Origin: Astragalus membranaceus | Taxonomy: Eukaryota > Streptophyta > Magnoliopsida > Fabales > Fabaceae | DNA length: 64,000 nucleotides | Reading direction: 5' to 3' | Assembly: GCA_039519185.1 (NCBI GenBank) | Contig: CM076847.1 | Coordinates: 42,938,916 to 43,002,915 of the forward strand | In this document: positions 12,045 to 23,604 of the stretch, in pieces | Position numbering within the stretch: position 1 is the stretch's first letter | Layout of the letters: every line of letters begins with the position of its first letter | Program-made: the position numbers and the translations under genes | Notes under the pieces: model-generated | What the model saw: only the letters and a program-made list of their open reading frames with translations | Databases searched by the model: none | Told to the model about the DNA's origin: nothing

Positions 12045-12360
12045 CTTAGTGGGAACTTATCCCAGTTGGCACATAGTTTTAACATTCGCCTAGGTTGCGT
12101 TTTTAACTCTACCACTTCTCTGTTGTCATCCACAAGGTGCACCCTTACCAATCTATAGAAAGAAAAGAAGCACTTAAAGTAAAATGGAAAGACAAAAGAA
12201 GGGGTACCAATAAGTTACCTCTGAAAGCATGAGTGTGTGGGGAATTTGAGTCTGCAACGGTGAAGGAGAGCAGAAACATGGAAGAATTCGCCTAAGTAAG
12301 AATATGAAAGGAGGAGATTTGTAAGAATGGAAGGAACAAGTTGAAGTGATGAAGTATTGA

Positions 12361-12375
12361 GGCTTATTTAAAGCC
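12361..12375 (-). promoter_or_regulatory. TATA-like box upstream of aORF copy 1
   Basis: GGCTTTAAATAAGCC on the minus strand, about 330 bases before the first aORF Met, followed by a pyrimidine-rich leader. The word is nearly palindromic. A promoter role is inferred from position. Confidence 0.4.
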
Positions 12376-12659
12376 ACGATGAAAAGCCAAATAGACGCGA
12401 GGGTTACACCTTTAAACATGCCGATCCAACTGTAGGAAACGAAAAGTCAAGCTAATCTTTCGGCCCAACTTCATTTGCAAGATGGAGGGTGACACGATCC
12501 ATGACCAGTGTGTGATCCTGATCATTTGCCATAGGCCTACGCATAGCCACTCAAGTGAATTGCGCTTCCCAAGGTGAAGCGAAAGGCAACAGGACACGAA
12601 TTGAATACTTGTCCAATCATGGACCGATACTCGCCCTGTTAGTAAGAATTTAACACCTG

Positions 12660-12855
12660 CCCATAGTGAAACCAATTTTTCCTTATCAGGACCTCATGCT
12701 TGAGGGGATGTGTATTGCGATAAACTAGGTCACCCCCCATGCATAGTCAAACTACTTCTCCCTTATAAAGCTTCGTGCTTGAGGGGCTATGTACTGAGAA
12801 AACCTTAGGTTTCCCCTCGTGCATAGTCAAACCACTTCGCCCTTACCTTCTAATT
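12660..12855 (+). mobile_element. Tat-type 3' LTR start with repeated polypurine tract
   Basis: A purine tract (CTTGAGGGGA, 12699-12708) precedes an LTR-like start TGTGTATTGCGATAAAC at 12709. About 80 bases on, a second copy of the junction appears (CTTGAGGGGCTATGTACTG, near 12780). A third copy lies beyond the inserted LINE at 14501-14530. So the tract-LTR junction is present three times in direct order. Confidence 0.55.
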
Positions 12856-14487
12856 TGCACTGGGATTTTAAATCTACTTTGAGAGGTTTTATATTGAATA
12901 ATAGATGGTTATCCTTGCCGACCTTATCACTAATTTCCCCCAGCTTCATTTAGAAATTTAGGAAATAGTTATTCCTTCTATTTCAGTGGAGGATCATTTG
13001 ATGTGGGATGATTCTATTTCAGATGACTTGACTTCTAAGAATTCTTTTCTCTTCCATAACCCTGCAGGGCAGGTCATTTCTTGGACCCAGATAGTCTGGA
13101 ATAATTTTATCTTGCATTCTAAATGCTTTGTTCTTTGGAGGATTCTTCATAATAAGATGCCAACTGAAGATTCACTTTGGATTAGAGATTACACTGTTGT
13201 TTCTGTTTGTAGTCTGTGGTAATGCTTTAAAGACTTCTCAACATATTTTCCTTGGTTGTTCTTTTCACCAACATACTTAGAATTAGCTTGGAGGTATCCT
13301 GAGCATCCATATTGACACCTCTTCTTTTTAGAACATTTTAGCCTTGACTTCTCCTGGTTGGAGCCCTCAATTATGTGATATTGTCTCAACTGCTATTGCT
13401 AATAATTTTTGGGCAATCTGATACTACAAGAATCAGACTAGATTTGATAATCATGTGATTCCCTTACACTTAGCTATCAATTTAATTCTTTCCAATATGG
13501 TCTTAGTAGGAAATGCTTCCAAATCTTCAATGTATTCCTCTGTGCTGTGTTATGATTATAAAGGTCTTCAATGTCATTAGTAATTTTATAAGTTCTCTGA
13601 ACACCAAAGAGGTTATTTGGATTCCCCTGCTCCCTATATGATAAAGTGCAATACAGACAATGTTGATAAAGGTTACCCTAGACATGCCGCATTTGGTGGT
13701 AATTTTAGAGACAAAAGTGTTGCTATTCTTGATTGTATTTCTGCCTTCCCTTAGCATCAGCTATGCGCTTCATTTAATAGGGCTATGTTGGCTATAGAAA
13801 TTGCTTTTGATAAAGTTTGGAAGTTTTTGTGATTGGATTGTGATTCTCAATTAGTGGTTTTTTCTTTCAAAAATTGCAAAGTAGTTTCTTGGAAACTAAA
13901 ACATAGATGGAATAATTGTTTATACTTGACCAGCCAGATAAACTTCGTTTGCACTCACATTTATATAAATGAAAATGTCTGCGGTGATAAGCTTGCCGGT
14001 CATCGAACTAGTATATCTAGTTTTGTTTGGAGGGATCTAGCTCCTAACTTCATTGTTGAGGATTTTCCCACGAATAGGTTAGGTTTGCCTAGCTATAGGT
14101 TTTCCTGACTTCTTCTTGATATTAGTTTTCCTTTTGCTTTCTATTTTTGGTGTGCTACAAATGGTTGTTAATGGCTTTATTGTCAACCTGGTTGGGACGA
14201 GGGTCATTATAATGATGCTTTAGCATACCATTATAGACATTCTACATACTAATTTCTTTTTAATAGGATTGTCTTTATTTCCTTTTAGTTATAATGTTGT
14301 TTTTGCTTATGGGTATTGGCTTAGCCCCCCCCTCCCCCATGTTTTTTATTTTTTTCTTTTTCTATCAATAAAATTTAGGTGGAGTACACTTTTTCCTTTT
14401 TGATGTTTTTTTCAAATGGAGTGTTTTGCATCAGAAGATTTTAACGAGGCTCTGTATCCCTTTATTTTTCTTAAAAATAATATTCGC
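12856..14487 (+). pseudogene. LINE 3' half: zinc-knuckle region and RNase H relic
   Basis: C-terminal part of an L1-type ORF2, 5'-truncated. From about 12870 the frame gives NNRWLSLP, then DLTSKNSFLFHNP and a VLWRILHNKMPTEDSLWIR segment (zf-RVT region, 12986-13222). After a frame break at 13222 the zinc-knuckle part follows (HIFLGC). A plant-type RNase H domain comes next (IKCNTDNVDKGYPRHAAFGG near 13640; LDCDSQLVVFSFKNCKVVSW near 13835; ending 14108). Several stops break it. The 3' UTR ends in an AT-rich tail near 14480. TTCGC flanks both ends (near 12829 and 14484) and could be a short target duplication. It sits inside the Tat LTR region. Confidence 0.85.
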
Positions 14488-14905
14488 AGTTATCAGGCCT
14501 CATGCTTTAGGGGCTGTGTATTGTGATAAGCTAAGTCTCCCTAAAAAGGACCCATGTAGCTTCGGGACACCTGGCCCAGTAAACTCGGCCTAACCAATAA
14601 GCAAGGGCTTAACCTAGGCGGCTTTCAAGAGCACGCCAATCACTACTGCAATGTGCGTTCTCGTCCCGTTAGGAAAAGCTTACTTAAAGGAACCCCTCAA
14701 ACAAGAAAAAGGGGGTTCACTCATCTTATATATAAATATTGTGGAGTCTTGAGCTCCATTTGGCGCCAAGACTCCCACCCCCCTCTCCCCCCTACCCTCT
14801 ATTTTTGTTTATATCCCCCCTCCCCTTCTCCTCATTTTTTCTTTATCTCTTTTTTTTTAATATTTGAGAGTTAACTAAAATTTAGGGAAAAAAATAGGAT
14901 CTATA
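14488..14905 (+). mobile_element. Tat-type 3' LTR, continuation
   Basis: Starts with the third copy of the purine tract and LTR start (TTTAGGGGC then TGTGTATTGTGATAAGC at 14515). A TATA box follows (TTATATATAAATATTG, 14727-14741), then GGAGTCTTGAGCTCC and a C-rich leader. The end of the LTR is not clear. Confidence 0.5.
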
Positions 14906-14964
14906 AATACGTGTAGTTTATTTCTCGATAGCTGGATTGGTGACAAATAAAAATTAATTTCGTG

Positions 14965-15639
14965 ATAAATTATGAAAAGTGTGATGTTAGCCAGTGTGTT
15001 TTGAGCTACTTTAGAGTCTCAAAAGAAATTTAGTTGTTCATTTACGCAAGGTTTGTTGAAAGGAAATAGCAATGCAAAACAGTGTATTTTGGGGTTCTTA
15101 AGTCGTCGGAAAAAATTTACTGTTCAAATAGGCATAGTTTGTTCCTCAATAACCCGTTTGGTGAAGAAAAGATTTCATAACATATTTATGTAAACTACGA
15201 TGCTAGGTAGTGTGGTTTTTGATGCTTTAGTGATCGCAATAGTATGTTTTTTTATGCTTTAGTGTTCGCAAAAAAATCCAAGTATTCAAATATGCAATGC
15301 AAAATTTGTGCCTCAAAAACCGGTTTAGTGAAAAAAATAATATAATTTCTTGACAAAATACATAAAGTGTGATGCTAAGCATTGCGTTTTGAGCTACTTT
15401 AGTGTTTGAAAAAAAACTAACCGTTCAAATTCTCAAAGTTCATTCCTCAATATCAATTTTTTTTAACTATTCAAATACGCAGAGTTTGTTCCTCCGTGAT
15501 CGGTTTGGTGAAAAAAATCATTTCAAAACGAAATGTGTAAAGCACGATGCTAAGTAGTGTTTTTTGATGCTTTGGTGTTTGTAAAAAAAATTCAACTATT
15601 CAAATATGCAAAGTTTGTGTCTCAATAACTGCTTTGGTG

Positions 15640-15720
<81 letters not shown>

Positions 15721-16170
15721 CGTGACAAAATACGTAAAGCGTGATGCTAAGCAGCATGTTTTTGGGGTACTTTAGTGTGCGAAAAAAAATTTTAGCCGTT
15801 CAAATACTCAGAGTTCATTCCTCAATAACTGATTTGGTGAAAAAAATAATAATTTCGTGACAAATAAGTACACACTCTATTTTAGTTTTAAAGTTTGCAA
15901 TCGCCTTTTTTATTACATATTTTGTTTAATTCATACTTACCTTCAATTTAAACAATATTTTCTCATGTAGTGTGTTTTTGAATGCTTTAGTGATCGCAAT
16001 AGTATGTTTTTTGATGCTTTAGTGTTTGCCAAAAAATCCAATGATTCAAATATGCAAAATTTGTGCCTCAAAAACCGGTTTGGTGAAAAAAAAATTCGCG
16101 AAAAAATACATAGTGTGATGCTAAACAGGGTGTTTTTTGAAGTACTTTAGCATTCAGATGATCAACAAAT
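14965..16170. repeat. Degenerate tandem repeat, about 130-base unit
   Basis: At least seven imperfect copies of a unit containing GATGCTAAGCAGTG, CTTTAGTGTTCGCAAAA, ATTCAAATATGCAAAGTTTG and CCTCAATAACCGGTTTGGTG, followed by TTTCGTGACAAAATACGTAAA. Copies of GTTTGGTGAA fall near 15156, 15323, 15503, 15632, 15831 and 16077; most spacings are near 130 bases or multiples with insertions. One copy is expanded by a TA microsatellite. I do not recognise the family. Confidence 0.8.
15642..15717. repeat. TA microsatellite
   Basis: About 37 uninterrupted TA dinucleotides inside one tandem-repeat copy. Confidence 0.95.
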
Positions 16171-17105
16171 GAGACTTTTTCATATTGCAATTTTAAAAAC
16201 AAATTTTAACAAGACAATAATTTCGTATTAACTGAAGATTTTGCTCCGTACGACGCACGAGTCCACGCGCTAGTTCATAGAAATCCTAGCTTGCTAAAGG
16301 ATTAGGACCTCTCTCTTCTACACAAGTACAGATTGCGTGGTTGCCATTTATATATACTTTCTATTCCTTTTTTCCCCGACTTTTATAATGTTGTAACAAA
16401 TTTCTTAACTCCTTCCTCTATTTTCTTGCATTGCTTGTTACTTGACGATTGAAACTTATTAGCATACAATGTGAATCCTTCTAGTATTAACATGGTAGAT
16501 GCAACAACTCGTGTTTGGAGCACCATGGACGGATCCACTTGTACCTAATTGGGGGCATTACCCCCACATTAAAATTTATTTTGGTTAGAAATATATATCA
16601 CAAACTTATTTCACCTCCATAAAAAAATAAGGTTTGTCTTCATAAGATAATTTTTTAAATAAATGTAGAAGTTTCACAAAAGATAAATAAAATAGAGAAT
16701 AAGTTGGTACTAGTTTTACATTTTTAGCTTTATAATTTGTAGATTTTTAGGTACTCTAAGATTTTTTGTAATAAAATTATCTATTTTGAGAAAATATTAT
16801 ACATAATTTTTTTTGAGAAAGTATTATACGCTATTTTTTTTCCTCCACTAGTAAATTTTTTTGGATCCGACATTGGGAGCAACCTGCCTTTCGTTTTTCG
16901 TCTATTCCATGTACAAATTTAAAATTCAACAGATTTGACAACTAAGAAAAATGTTTTGTCCATTCACAAAGAGGATTGATGAGCAAATCTCCAATATCGA
17001 TTATGATAATACTTAAGGCAAAGAGAAAGTGGTAGTTAATTATATCTCTTCATATCATACAGTGAATATATAATTCGTGGCATCTTATTCGCTTTCATCT
17101 AATCC
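16171..17105. other. No gene seen
   Basis: AT-rich unique-looking sequence. No ORF, tandem repeat or terminal repeat recognised. Confidence 0.5.
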
Positions 17106-17944
17106 AGAGGCGGCTATTGATGATATGGGGGTGTGGGAGAATGGTCACTGGCGTTGGAATTTGACTTGAGATCGGGCGCTTGATGTTGTGAAAGCGGTTG
17201 ATGCAGCGACTCTTGGGCATATTTTGCTTGAGATTAAGTTGTGTCAGAACACCATGGATGAGTGGAGGTGGATCGACAATAAATGGAAACTCCTTTTCCG
17301 TTAAATCATGTTATACTTTTTTGTTGTCTGTTTGCAAGAAAGTAATGTTGGAGAGGAGATTCAATATGGTCTGAAAGGTCTATGGAAATCACATGTACCA
17401 TCAAAATTGTGTATCTTTGGGTGGCGTTTGTTGATTGGGAAGCTTCCTACACGAGATAATTTAATTGTCAGAGTAGTTACTCTACAAGAGCCATGTTGCC
17501 CGATGTGTAACGAAAATAGTGAAACATTAGCACATCTATTCTTTGAATGTCCATTTGCACATACAGTTTGGTAGGATGTTAATAGGTGGACTGACAGACA
17601 ACCGGAGGCAGAGTTATCTGGGCTGGAGCATTTTATGTGGTATGGTGGCCTTGTAACAGGAAAACATTCCAGGAAATTCGAATTCTTGATTTGGCTAGCA
17701 ACAGTTTAGATACTGTGGTAGGAAATGAACCGTCAAATATTCCAAGAGAATGTTTTTAATCATGAGGCGGTTATTAGCAATATCAAACATACCTCTTGGA
17801 GTTGGTTTGCGGGTAGATTAGAAAAGAGATGTAATATGACGGTAGTCCGATGGTGGAATAATCCATTGCTGTGTATAAACAATATTCATTAGTATCTCTT
17901 GTATTGAGTTAGAGTATCTGGTACTCACGTTTAACGAAAAAAAA
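17106..17944 (+). pseudogene. LINE 3' end fragment with zinc-knuckle and poly-A
   Basis: 5'-truncated L1-type ORF2 end. A damaged frame starts VWENGHWRWNL near 17132. The clearest part (17338-17574) has LKGLWKSHVPSKLCIFGWRL, GKLPTRDNL and a Cys-Cys-His-Cys arrangement (CCPMCNENSETLAHLFFECP), the zf-RVT motif of plant LINEs. It continues beyond a stop to a WWNNP end near 17865. The 3' UTR ends in a short A run at 17937-17944, marking the insertion's 3' end. Target duplication not found. Confidence 0.85.
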
Positions 17945-18551
17945 GCAATGGAAAGCTTGAAAATCAAAATTAGAAGAAGGCTTAAGAGAGGGACAAAGTG
18001 TACAAAGCTTTAATTAATAACTAAAAAGCAAGTATGAACAAATAAAAACAGCGAGATCGGCGGAGGGAATGAACCCAGCACTAGAAAAGTTGAAATGATT
18101 GCGGGACAAAAATAATCATATATTCCAAAAACTTTCGGGGTAGAAAGGACCCTTTTAATAAAATTCGTCATTTGTTTTTCATCATTGCAATTCGCAACTT
18201 ATCAAAAGAGCATAAATGAAAAATTAAAAGATAGTATTAATTTTAAACTAAAAAAAGAGGGAAATTGGGAAATGGGGCAGTTGGTTGCATTTTCAGTCAG
18301 GCAACCGAAATTTGTCTCCTAGGCCAGGCACCGTCCAGTATTGTTTACTTACATTGTGATTAAAATACTCAATATCCCATTTACCCCTCCCAAGGCCGTG
18401 TTTGGTTAGGATTTGAGATTGTGGCACCTTGATAGCCTCTAAAGCCCGTTTGAGGCCAAGTAGTTGTATTATTCTTTCTGTTTGGGTAATATTACTTAGA
18501 GACATTGGCCAATATAAGTATAATTTCTTATAAATATGTTAGTGCTGGATT
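17945..18551. other. No gene seen
   Basis: AT-rich spacer. A small minus-strand frame at 18293-18505 has no motif and no coding signature I trust. Confidence 0.45.
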
Positions 18552-18975
18552 TTGCACAATTGTGACTCTCTCCCCAATACGTGGTGGTTTATTCATGTCG
18601 AGAGGTGTCTCTGCAAAGACAGTTTGATGCCTAAGTCAATCTAGGGCTTAAGGAAATTCAGAGGGAGAGTAAGTGTAATTTCAGGACAGAAAGATGTTAT
18701 CAAACATAGGGGGTGAGAATTCCCTATTTATAGTAGAGTGGTGCAGTTGAATCTGAGCGGAGTGCTCTCTGCCAATTTAGTAGTGCTTGTCCTATAGTTA
18801 CAGGATCATGAACGTTACAAGATCTTTGGATCTGATCTTTACTGTGATCGTGGGAAGCACATGTTAAATGGAACCCTATTTGATTGGCTAAGACAAGGGA
18901 TATATCGACCTCTACTAAGGTTCAGATCTTGGTATCAGGGCAACCTACTCAAGGTAGTGCTCGGTAACTGACCCC
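18552..18975 (-). mobile_element. Tat-type LTR, minus strand, copy 2
   Basis: On the minus strand: TATA box (ACTATAAATAGGG, plus 18722-18734), then a leader with TTAGGCATCAAACTGTCTTT and GCAGAGACACC, and an end near 18552. A purine-rich word (AAGTTTAGGGGTCAG, plus about 18972-18986) just outside would be the polypurine tract. Length about 420 bases, close to the LTR at 61290. The outer boundary is uncertain because a clean TG start is not visible. Confidence 0.55.
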
Positions 18976-19211
18976 TAAACTTACCATCTTTGATATTGTG
19001 TTGTATGTTCACATAGGTTGTGGTCTTCGGGGAGAACTCAAATCTTTTATTATCATGACGGAGGTCGGCTTGATCTGATAATATGAGTTCTCTATTGTGT
19101 ATCTTTGGGTGGCGTTGGTTTGTGATTGGATTAGGTCAGTTGGATCTTGTCGCCGAGCAATGTGCCTTTAGGCTTTCAATGACTCAGATTTGATCTGAGG
19201 CTTTGGTCGAT

Positions 19212-19222
19212 GCCTATAAATG
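19212..19222 (+). promoter_or_regulatory. TATA box upstream of aORF copy 2
   Basis: GCCTATAAATG on the plus strand, followed by a T/C-rich leader running into the aORF relic. The nearby LTR is on the minus strand, so this would drive antisense transcription. Confidence 0.5.
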
Positions 19223-19429
19223 GGTAAGCCCTTCTTCTTTTTCCTCGTCTCTGCGATTTCTTTGAGTCATTTGCAAAGTTTCTGCAAATTTTGGCAAGTT
19301 GTTGCCTTTATGCTTATCAAGTTTCAAGATTTCTTACACTTTCGGGTTAGAAATCTTTTTCAAGATTATCAAGTTGTTGCCTTTATGATTATCGAATTTT
19401 TGCAAGCCCTTCTTCTTTTTCAAGATTTC

Positions 19430-21062
19430 TTACAATTTTATTTTACTGGTTTCTTTCGCCCCTACTAGTAATGAAGATCCCAAGAACGTGGTTCTAGTCG
19501 GAGAAGAAGAGATTACGGTTTTGGAGGCGTGTTCTCCACCCTTGGCTTTCCTTGGGGAGACCGTTTTGTCCATACACAAACCCAAGAAGAAAGGTCGGAC
19601 CATAGATTTCACCCTGCCCGACTACTCTTGGGGTTCATTCTGACGTCGATGTTGACTCTTGATAAAGCTCGGTTTAAGTGATGAGGGATCTCAAGAGGGG
19701 CGTGTACTTGCATTAAAGTAATAAGGATGAGAGTAGTATTAGAATAGAGTTCTTCCAGCCAAAGGAGAGTGTTTACTTTTATAGGTGTCTGATTCCCACT
19801 TTCCATCTTTGAGAGAGGTCCTTAATTGGATCAATATTTCCCTTCTCAACTTTATCCCAGCAGCTGGGCCTTTGTCCGACTTTCGAGCTCATTTGCATGT
19901 ATTTCAAAGTCATGGCTTCAAATTAGTGTTTTTCTACTTCTTCTAAATGGAAGCGAGCACTTTTTAAAGTTGGTTCTCGATGAACAAAATTGTGGGTTGA
20001 GGCATTCTGTCACTGTTAGACTTGTTTTACAAAAATTGGAAGTCTGATTACTTGAGTTTGGACCACCGTCGGTGACCGAAAGTTTTGGTCCAATGAGTGG
20101 GAGAAGGACAATCATTTCTCCTTTTATTGGACCCAAATCCCCCATCCCATCAAAGAGGTCGACTTGGACCAAGTTTCTCTCGAGGATCGAACGTTGGTCA
20201 ATTTCTTTGCCTCCTTGATAGGTCGGTACATGTCAAGTGGATGGGTGTCGTATCAGGGTGAGTCTAAGTCACTTAGGACTTCATTTTCCGATTAAACGGG
20301 AGTGCCCGAGCTAGAGCTCGGATTGCTGGTATGTGCTAAGTTCAGTCCAACCTACTTTGAGATAGGCCTGAACTGTACTGTGCGGATCTTGTTTTTCCGC
20401 CCATCTCTTATTGCACCTATAGCTGGTCGCGACTAGTCAGCTTTTGACCACCGACTTTTTCTCTTGCGAAATGCTACTTTGACGGTTTCTCTTGGGCTAC
20501 CATTATTGGGGGGGGGGGGGTTACGAATCTCTCCTCCCCGGGTGAAGGCTCACTTAACAGTTCTCATGGACTCGCTCTAAACGATGAACCACTTTCTTCA
20601 GACTAAGGCGCCGTACTCCCTTTCTTTCGAAAGTAATTACTTCATACGAAACTACGGTGGCTCTTAATGCACTTTTTTTCCAGTTCTTTCTACATCCTTA
20701 GGCCCCCTAGTCATCCCAGTAGGAGAGCAAATCCAACCGAGGGCATCATGGTGTCTATGGTCAATGGTGGCGAGGTGTCGTTCTCTTTGGGTGGGAAGGT
20801 GTCTTGTTTGCAAGCTCTATGGGGGAGCCTGACCTTCCACCTCCAGAGCCTATTAATAAGTGCTTGTTAGACTGGGCATTCAATGGATTATCAAATTCGG
20901 ATCGTAGACGCCTCATCAAGTGGCTCTCGATCGAGGATCCGAAGTGCGTAGTAATTGTTATGCTTGCAGAGTTCCTTGTAGTGGGCCTTGGCTTGGGGTT
21001 CAGAAATGTTGCACTATCTATGAGTCTCCCAGTGATGAACTTGGATGATCATTCTTCATGGT
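19430..21062 (+). pseudogene. Tat-type antisense aORF relic, copy 2
   Basis: A broken plus-strand gene of the putative gypsy-type transposon family. Recognisable pieces in order: an acidic N-terminal part (VVLVGEEEITVLEACSP, near 19490); LYPSSWAFVR (near 19850, counterpart of the LHPNGWVFVR motif in copy 1); WSNEWEKDNHFSFYW (near 20085); and a C-terminal tail (LLDWAFNGLSNSDRRRLIKW, 20860-20925). Several frameshifts and stops separate them. It is antisense to the minus-strand LTR at 18552-18975 and lies beside it, as in copy 1. Role unknown. Confidence 0.65.
20508..20521. repeat. Poly-G run
   Basis: About 13 consecutive G inside the aORF relic; it alone would shift the frame. Confidence 0.9.
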
Positions 21063-21349
21063 AATTTTCGATACGACCTTATCTCGGGGTTCAGCCGACT
21101 ACTTTAGTCTTTATTTTGGGTGTACTACTCGGGTCTTGTTCTTGAATAGGGGTACTATTCCCCCAAATTTTTTTGCACTTAATGTATAAATGTATGCAAA
21201 ACTGTTTGCCTTATCCTAGATTTTGAGCTTCATGCATATAAGCTCTTTGCGATAAGTGGTAAGACTTTTTAGAGCTTCGTGCATGCGTGTTGGGCCGAGT
21301 ATAGAGCTCGGCTTTTCTGGTCTATTTAAGACCATAGGATTCTTACGTC

Positions 21350-21775
21350 AATCTCTTCGAGCTGCTTTAGAGCTCAGAATTTTTATTGCAGAGTTATGAC
21401 CTTAGCATTCTTATGCCAATCCTGTTTGAGTGCTTCGGAACTCAGAATTCTCGAGGTCAAATTATGACAATAGGACGCTTATGCTTTCGAACTTGGAGTT
21501 TTCGAGGCTGAGTTACGACCTTAGAACTCTTATGCAAAATTTCTCCGAGTTGGTTTAGAACTCAATTTTTGAGGCCAGACCTCAAGATTCTTATACCAAT
21601 CCTCATCGAGCTGCTTTAGAACTCAGAGTTTTGGAGACCTGGTTATGACCTTAGAATTCTAATGCCATTCCTCTTCGAGTGAGTTTTGAACTCAAAGTTT
21701 TCGAGGTCAAGTGATGACCATTGGATTCTTATGTAAATCTTCTTCGAGAAAGTGATGACCATTGGATTCTTAGGT
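21350..21775. repeat. Tandem repeat, 60-70 base unit
   Basis: About seven degenerate copies of a unit with CTTCGAGCTGCTTTAGAACTC, TTTTCGAGGTC and GTTATGACCTTAGAATTCTT. The CTTCGAG-like word recurs near 21356, 21425, 21485, 21543, 21605, 21674 and 21743. It lies just past the 3' end of the aORF, the same relative place as the 46-base repeat at 47663. Confidence 0.85.
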
Positions 21776-22144
21776 CATCCATTTTCTCAAAATCCTAGTT
21801 TTTTGAATATAAAAAGTGCAGATAATTCATAATAAAAGTGCAAATAGTTCATTAATACATCTCTTTCAAAAGAGATGTATTATTGAAAAGACTTAGTACA
21901 AGTTGTACTTAGTTAGGGGAAAATTTCTACTTATTTATTTATTTTTTTTTACGAAAAATTGCTATTTTTTTTACAAAAACATGCTTTTTTTATCAACAGA
22001 AAAAATTGCTACTTATTTTATTAATAGAACATATATATATATACACCGAATTCATGTTCGACTGCTTACTCCATGTCCAATTGTCCATGCTACTAAACAA
22101 AAAACCAATGAATCAAACGCATAAGAAATTAAAAATCTAGTTTT
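21776..22144. other. No gene seen
   Basis: AT-rich, with T-rich runs and a short TA stretch near 22030. No terminal repeats found. Confidence 0.5.
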
Positions 22145-22153
22145 CATAAACTA

Positions 22154-22534
22154 AGCTTAATTACACTTGTGGTCCCCTTATTATGACCAACTCATAATTT
22201 TAGTTCCTAAACTTTTTTTTCCCGATTTTAATCTCCCCATTTCCCAATTTCTAAATTATTGCCCTTCCTTAATTTTATCAAATATTTTGCTCATTTGTCA
22301 CTCACCAATCCTACCTAGAATGACACGTTGTAACCCCTAAATCATTTGTCATTCACTTACCATTCATTCCAGGTAGGATTAGTGAGGGACAACTCAGCAA
22401 AATGTTTGATGAAATTAGGGAGGGGGCAAAGATTTTAGAAATTGGAAAAATAAGGGGACTAAATTTGGAAAATATTTTTTTGGGACTAATATCGTAAATG
22501 AGTCATAATAGGGGACCAAAAATGTAATTAAGCT
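22154..22534. mobile_element. Fold-back MITE, probably Mutator-derived
   Basis: A 381-base palindromic element. Ends are AGCTTAATTACA and, inverted, TGTAATTAAGCT; the inverted repeat continues inward (GGTCCCCTTATTATGAC against GTCATAATAGGGGACC), and a second inverted pair lies near the centre (AATCCTACCT and AGGTAGGATT). Flanks are CATAAACTA and TATAAACTA, a 9-base target duplication with one mismatch, which fits Mutator-type elements. No coding capacity. Confidence 0.85.
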
Positions 22535-22543
22535 TATAAACTA

Positions 22544-23604
22544 TTTTTTCCTTCTCTTTGATCTTTCCCAAATATTATGGATTGGTGTTTCTTCTTCGAG
22601 GAGACCAACTCTAGTTTCTGGGTTCTTTGAAGATTGAAGAATTATAAATTAATTTTTTTTGTTAAAATTTTAATAAAAAATTATGACTCATTAAAATGTC
22701 GTGTTGGACATGTCAAATAAGCACTTTGATGTCCATGTCACCATCATTACGAATACATCACCGCCGTTAATGTCATCTGGGTTTGTTTGGAACGGAAAAT
22801 GAAAAAATGGTTAATGGTGTAAATATTATGTAACTTAAAAGACCTAAGTGGTACAACAAAACTTAAATGACAAATTTGTTACAATTAAATAATTTAAAAG
22901 ACCTCTGATACATTTTTGCCTAAATAATATAATTTTTTATTATATTAAACAACTATAATTCTTCCCTCTTTCTGGCCTATAAATTTGAAATCGTTGAAAA
23001 AGATAGCTAGGTAGCTTTCGGTGCGCCTTAATCAATTATAAAAAACTTATGGGCTTATAGTAGCGCACATGACATGTTAAGACAAATTCAGAAACATACA
23101 AAGGAAGGCCAAGACTTGTTTACATTAGAATAAAGGTATAAAACTCGTATGTTCAAGTCAAAATAATGAATACTTGCCATGTATATCTACTCTCAAAATT
23201 ATATATTTTGACACCCTCTTTATCAAAATAATATATGCACACAGTTAACTTTATTACATTACCGTTATATTATACATAGATAATATGATACCTTCAGTCG
23301 TGAAAATAACAAAATATGTTACCTCACTCTACTCGCACAGCTGAACATAAATATCCATATTTTTTTGTCTATTTGATTGATTTTTAATCTAGTCATTATT
23401 CTCACTATTTAAGTTTTTTAAAAAGAGAGTAAGTGCCAAAATGGGTTAAACGTGAAGTAACCAAACCTGAGGGGCCAAATTAATAAATAAAAGTCTTTAA
23501 GTAAGAGGTATTGAGTTCAAATTTCGGAAATCTAATAATCCCCCAAACTAATTAACTGGTAATTAATATTTACAGATAAAAAAACCAATAAATGCAATTT
23601 CCAA
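22544..23604. other. No gene seen
   Basis: AT-rich spacer. 22680-22920 has words such as TTAAAAGACCTAAGTGGTAC and TTAAAAGACCTCTGATAC that look like a decayed short repeat; no clear ends. No ORF. Confidence 0.45.

Noticed and set aside
18293..18505. 70-residue minus frame
   Set aside because: No motif, no splice or promoter support, AT-rich spacer.
19095..19130. Short LINE fragment (TTGTGTATCTTTGGGTGGCG also at 17408)
   Set aside because: Only about 22 bases match; too short to call an insertion.
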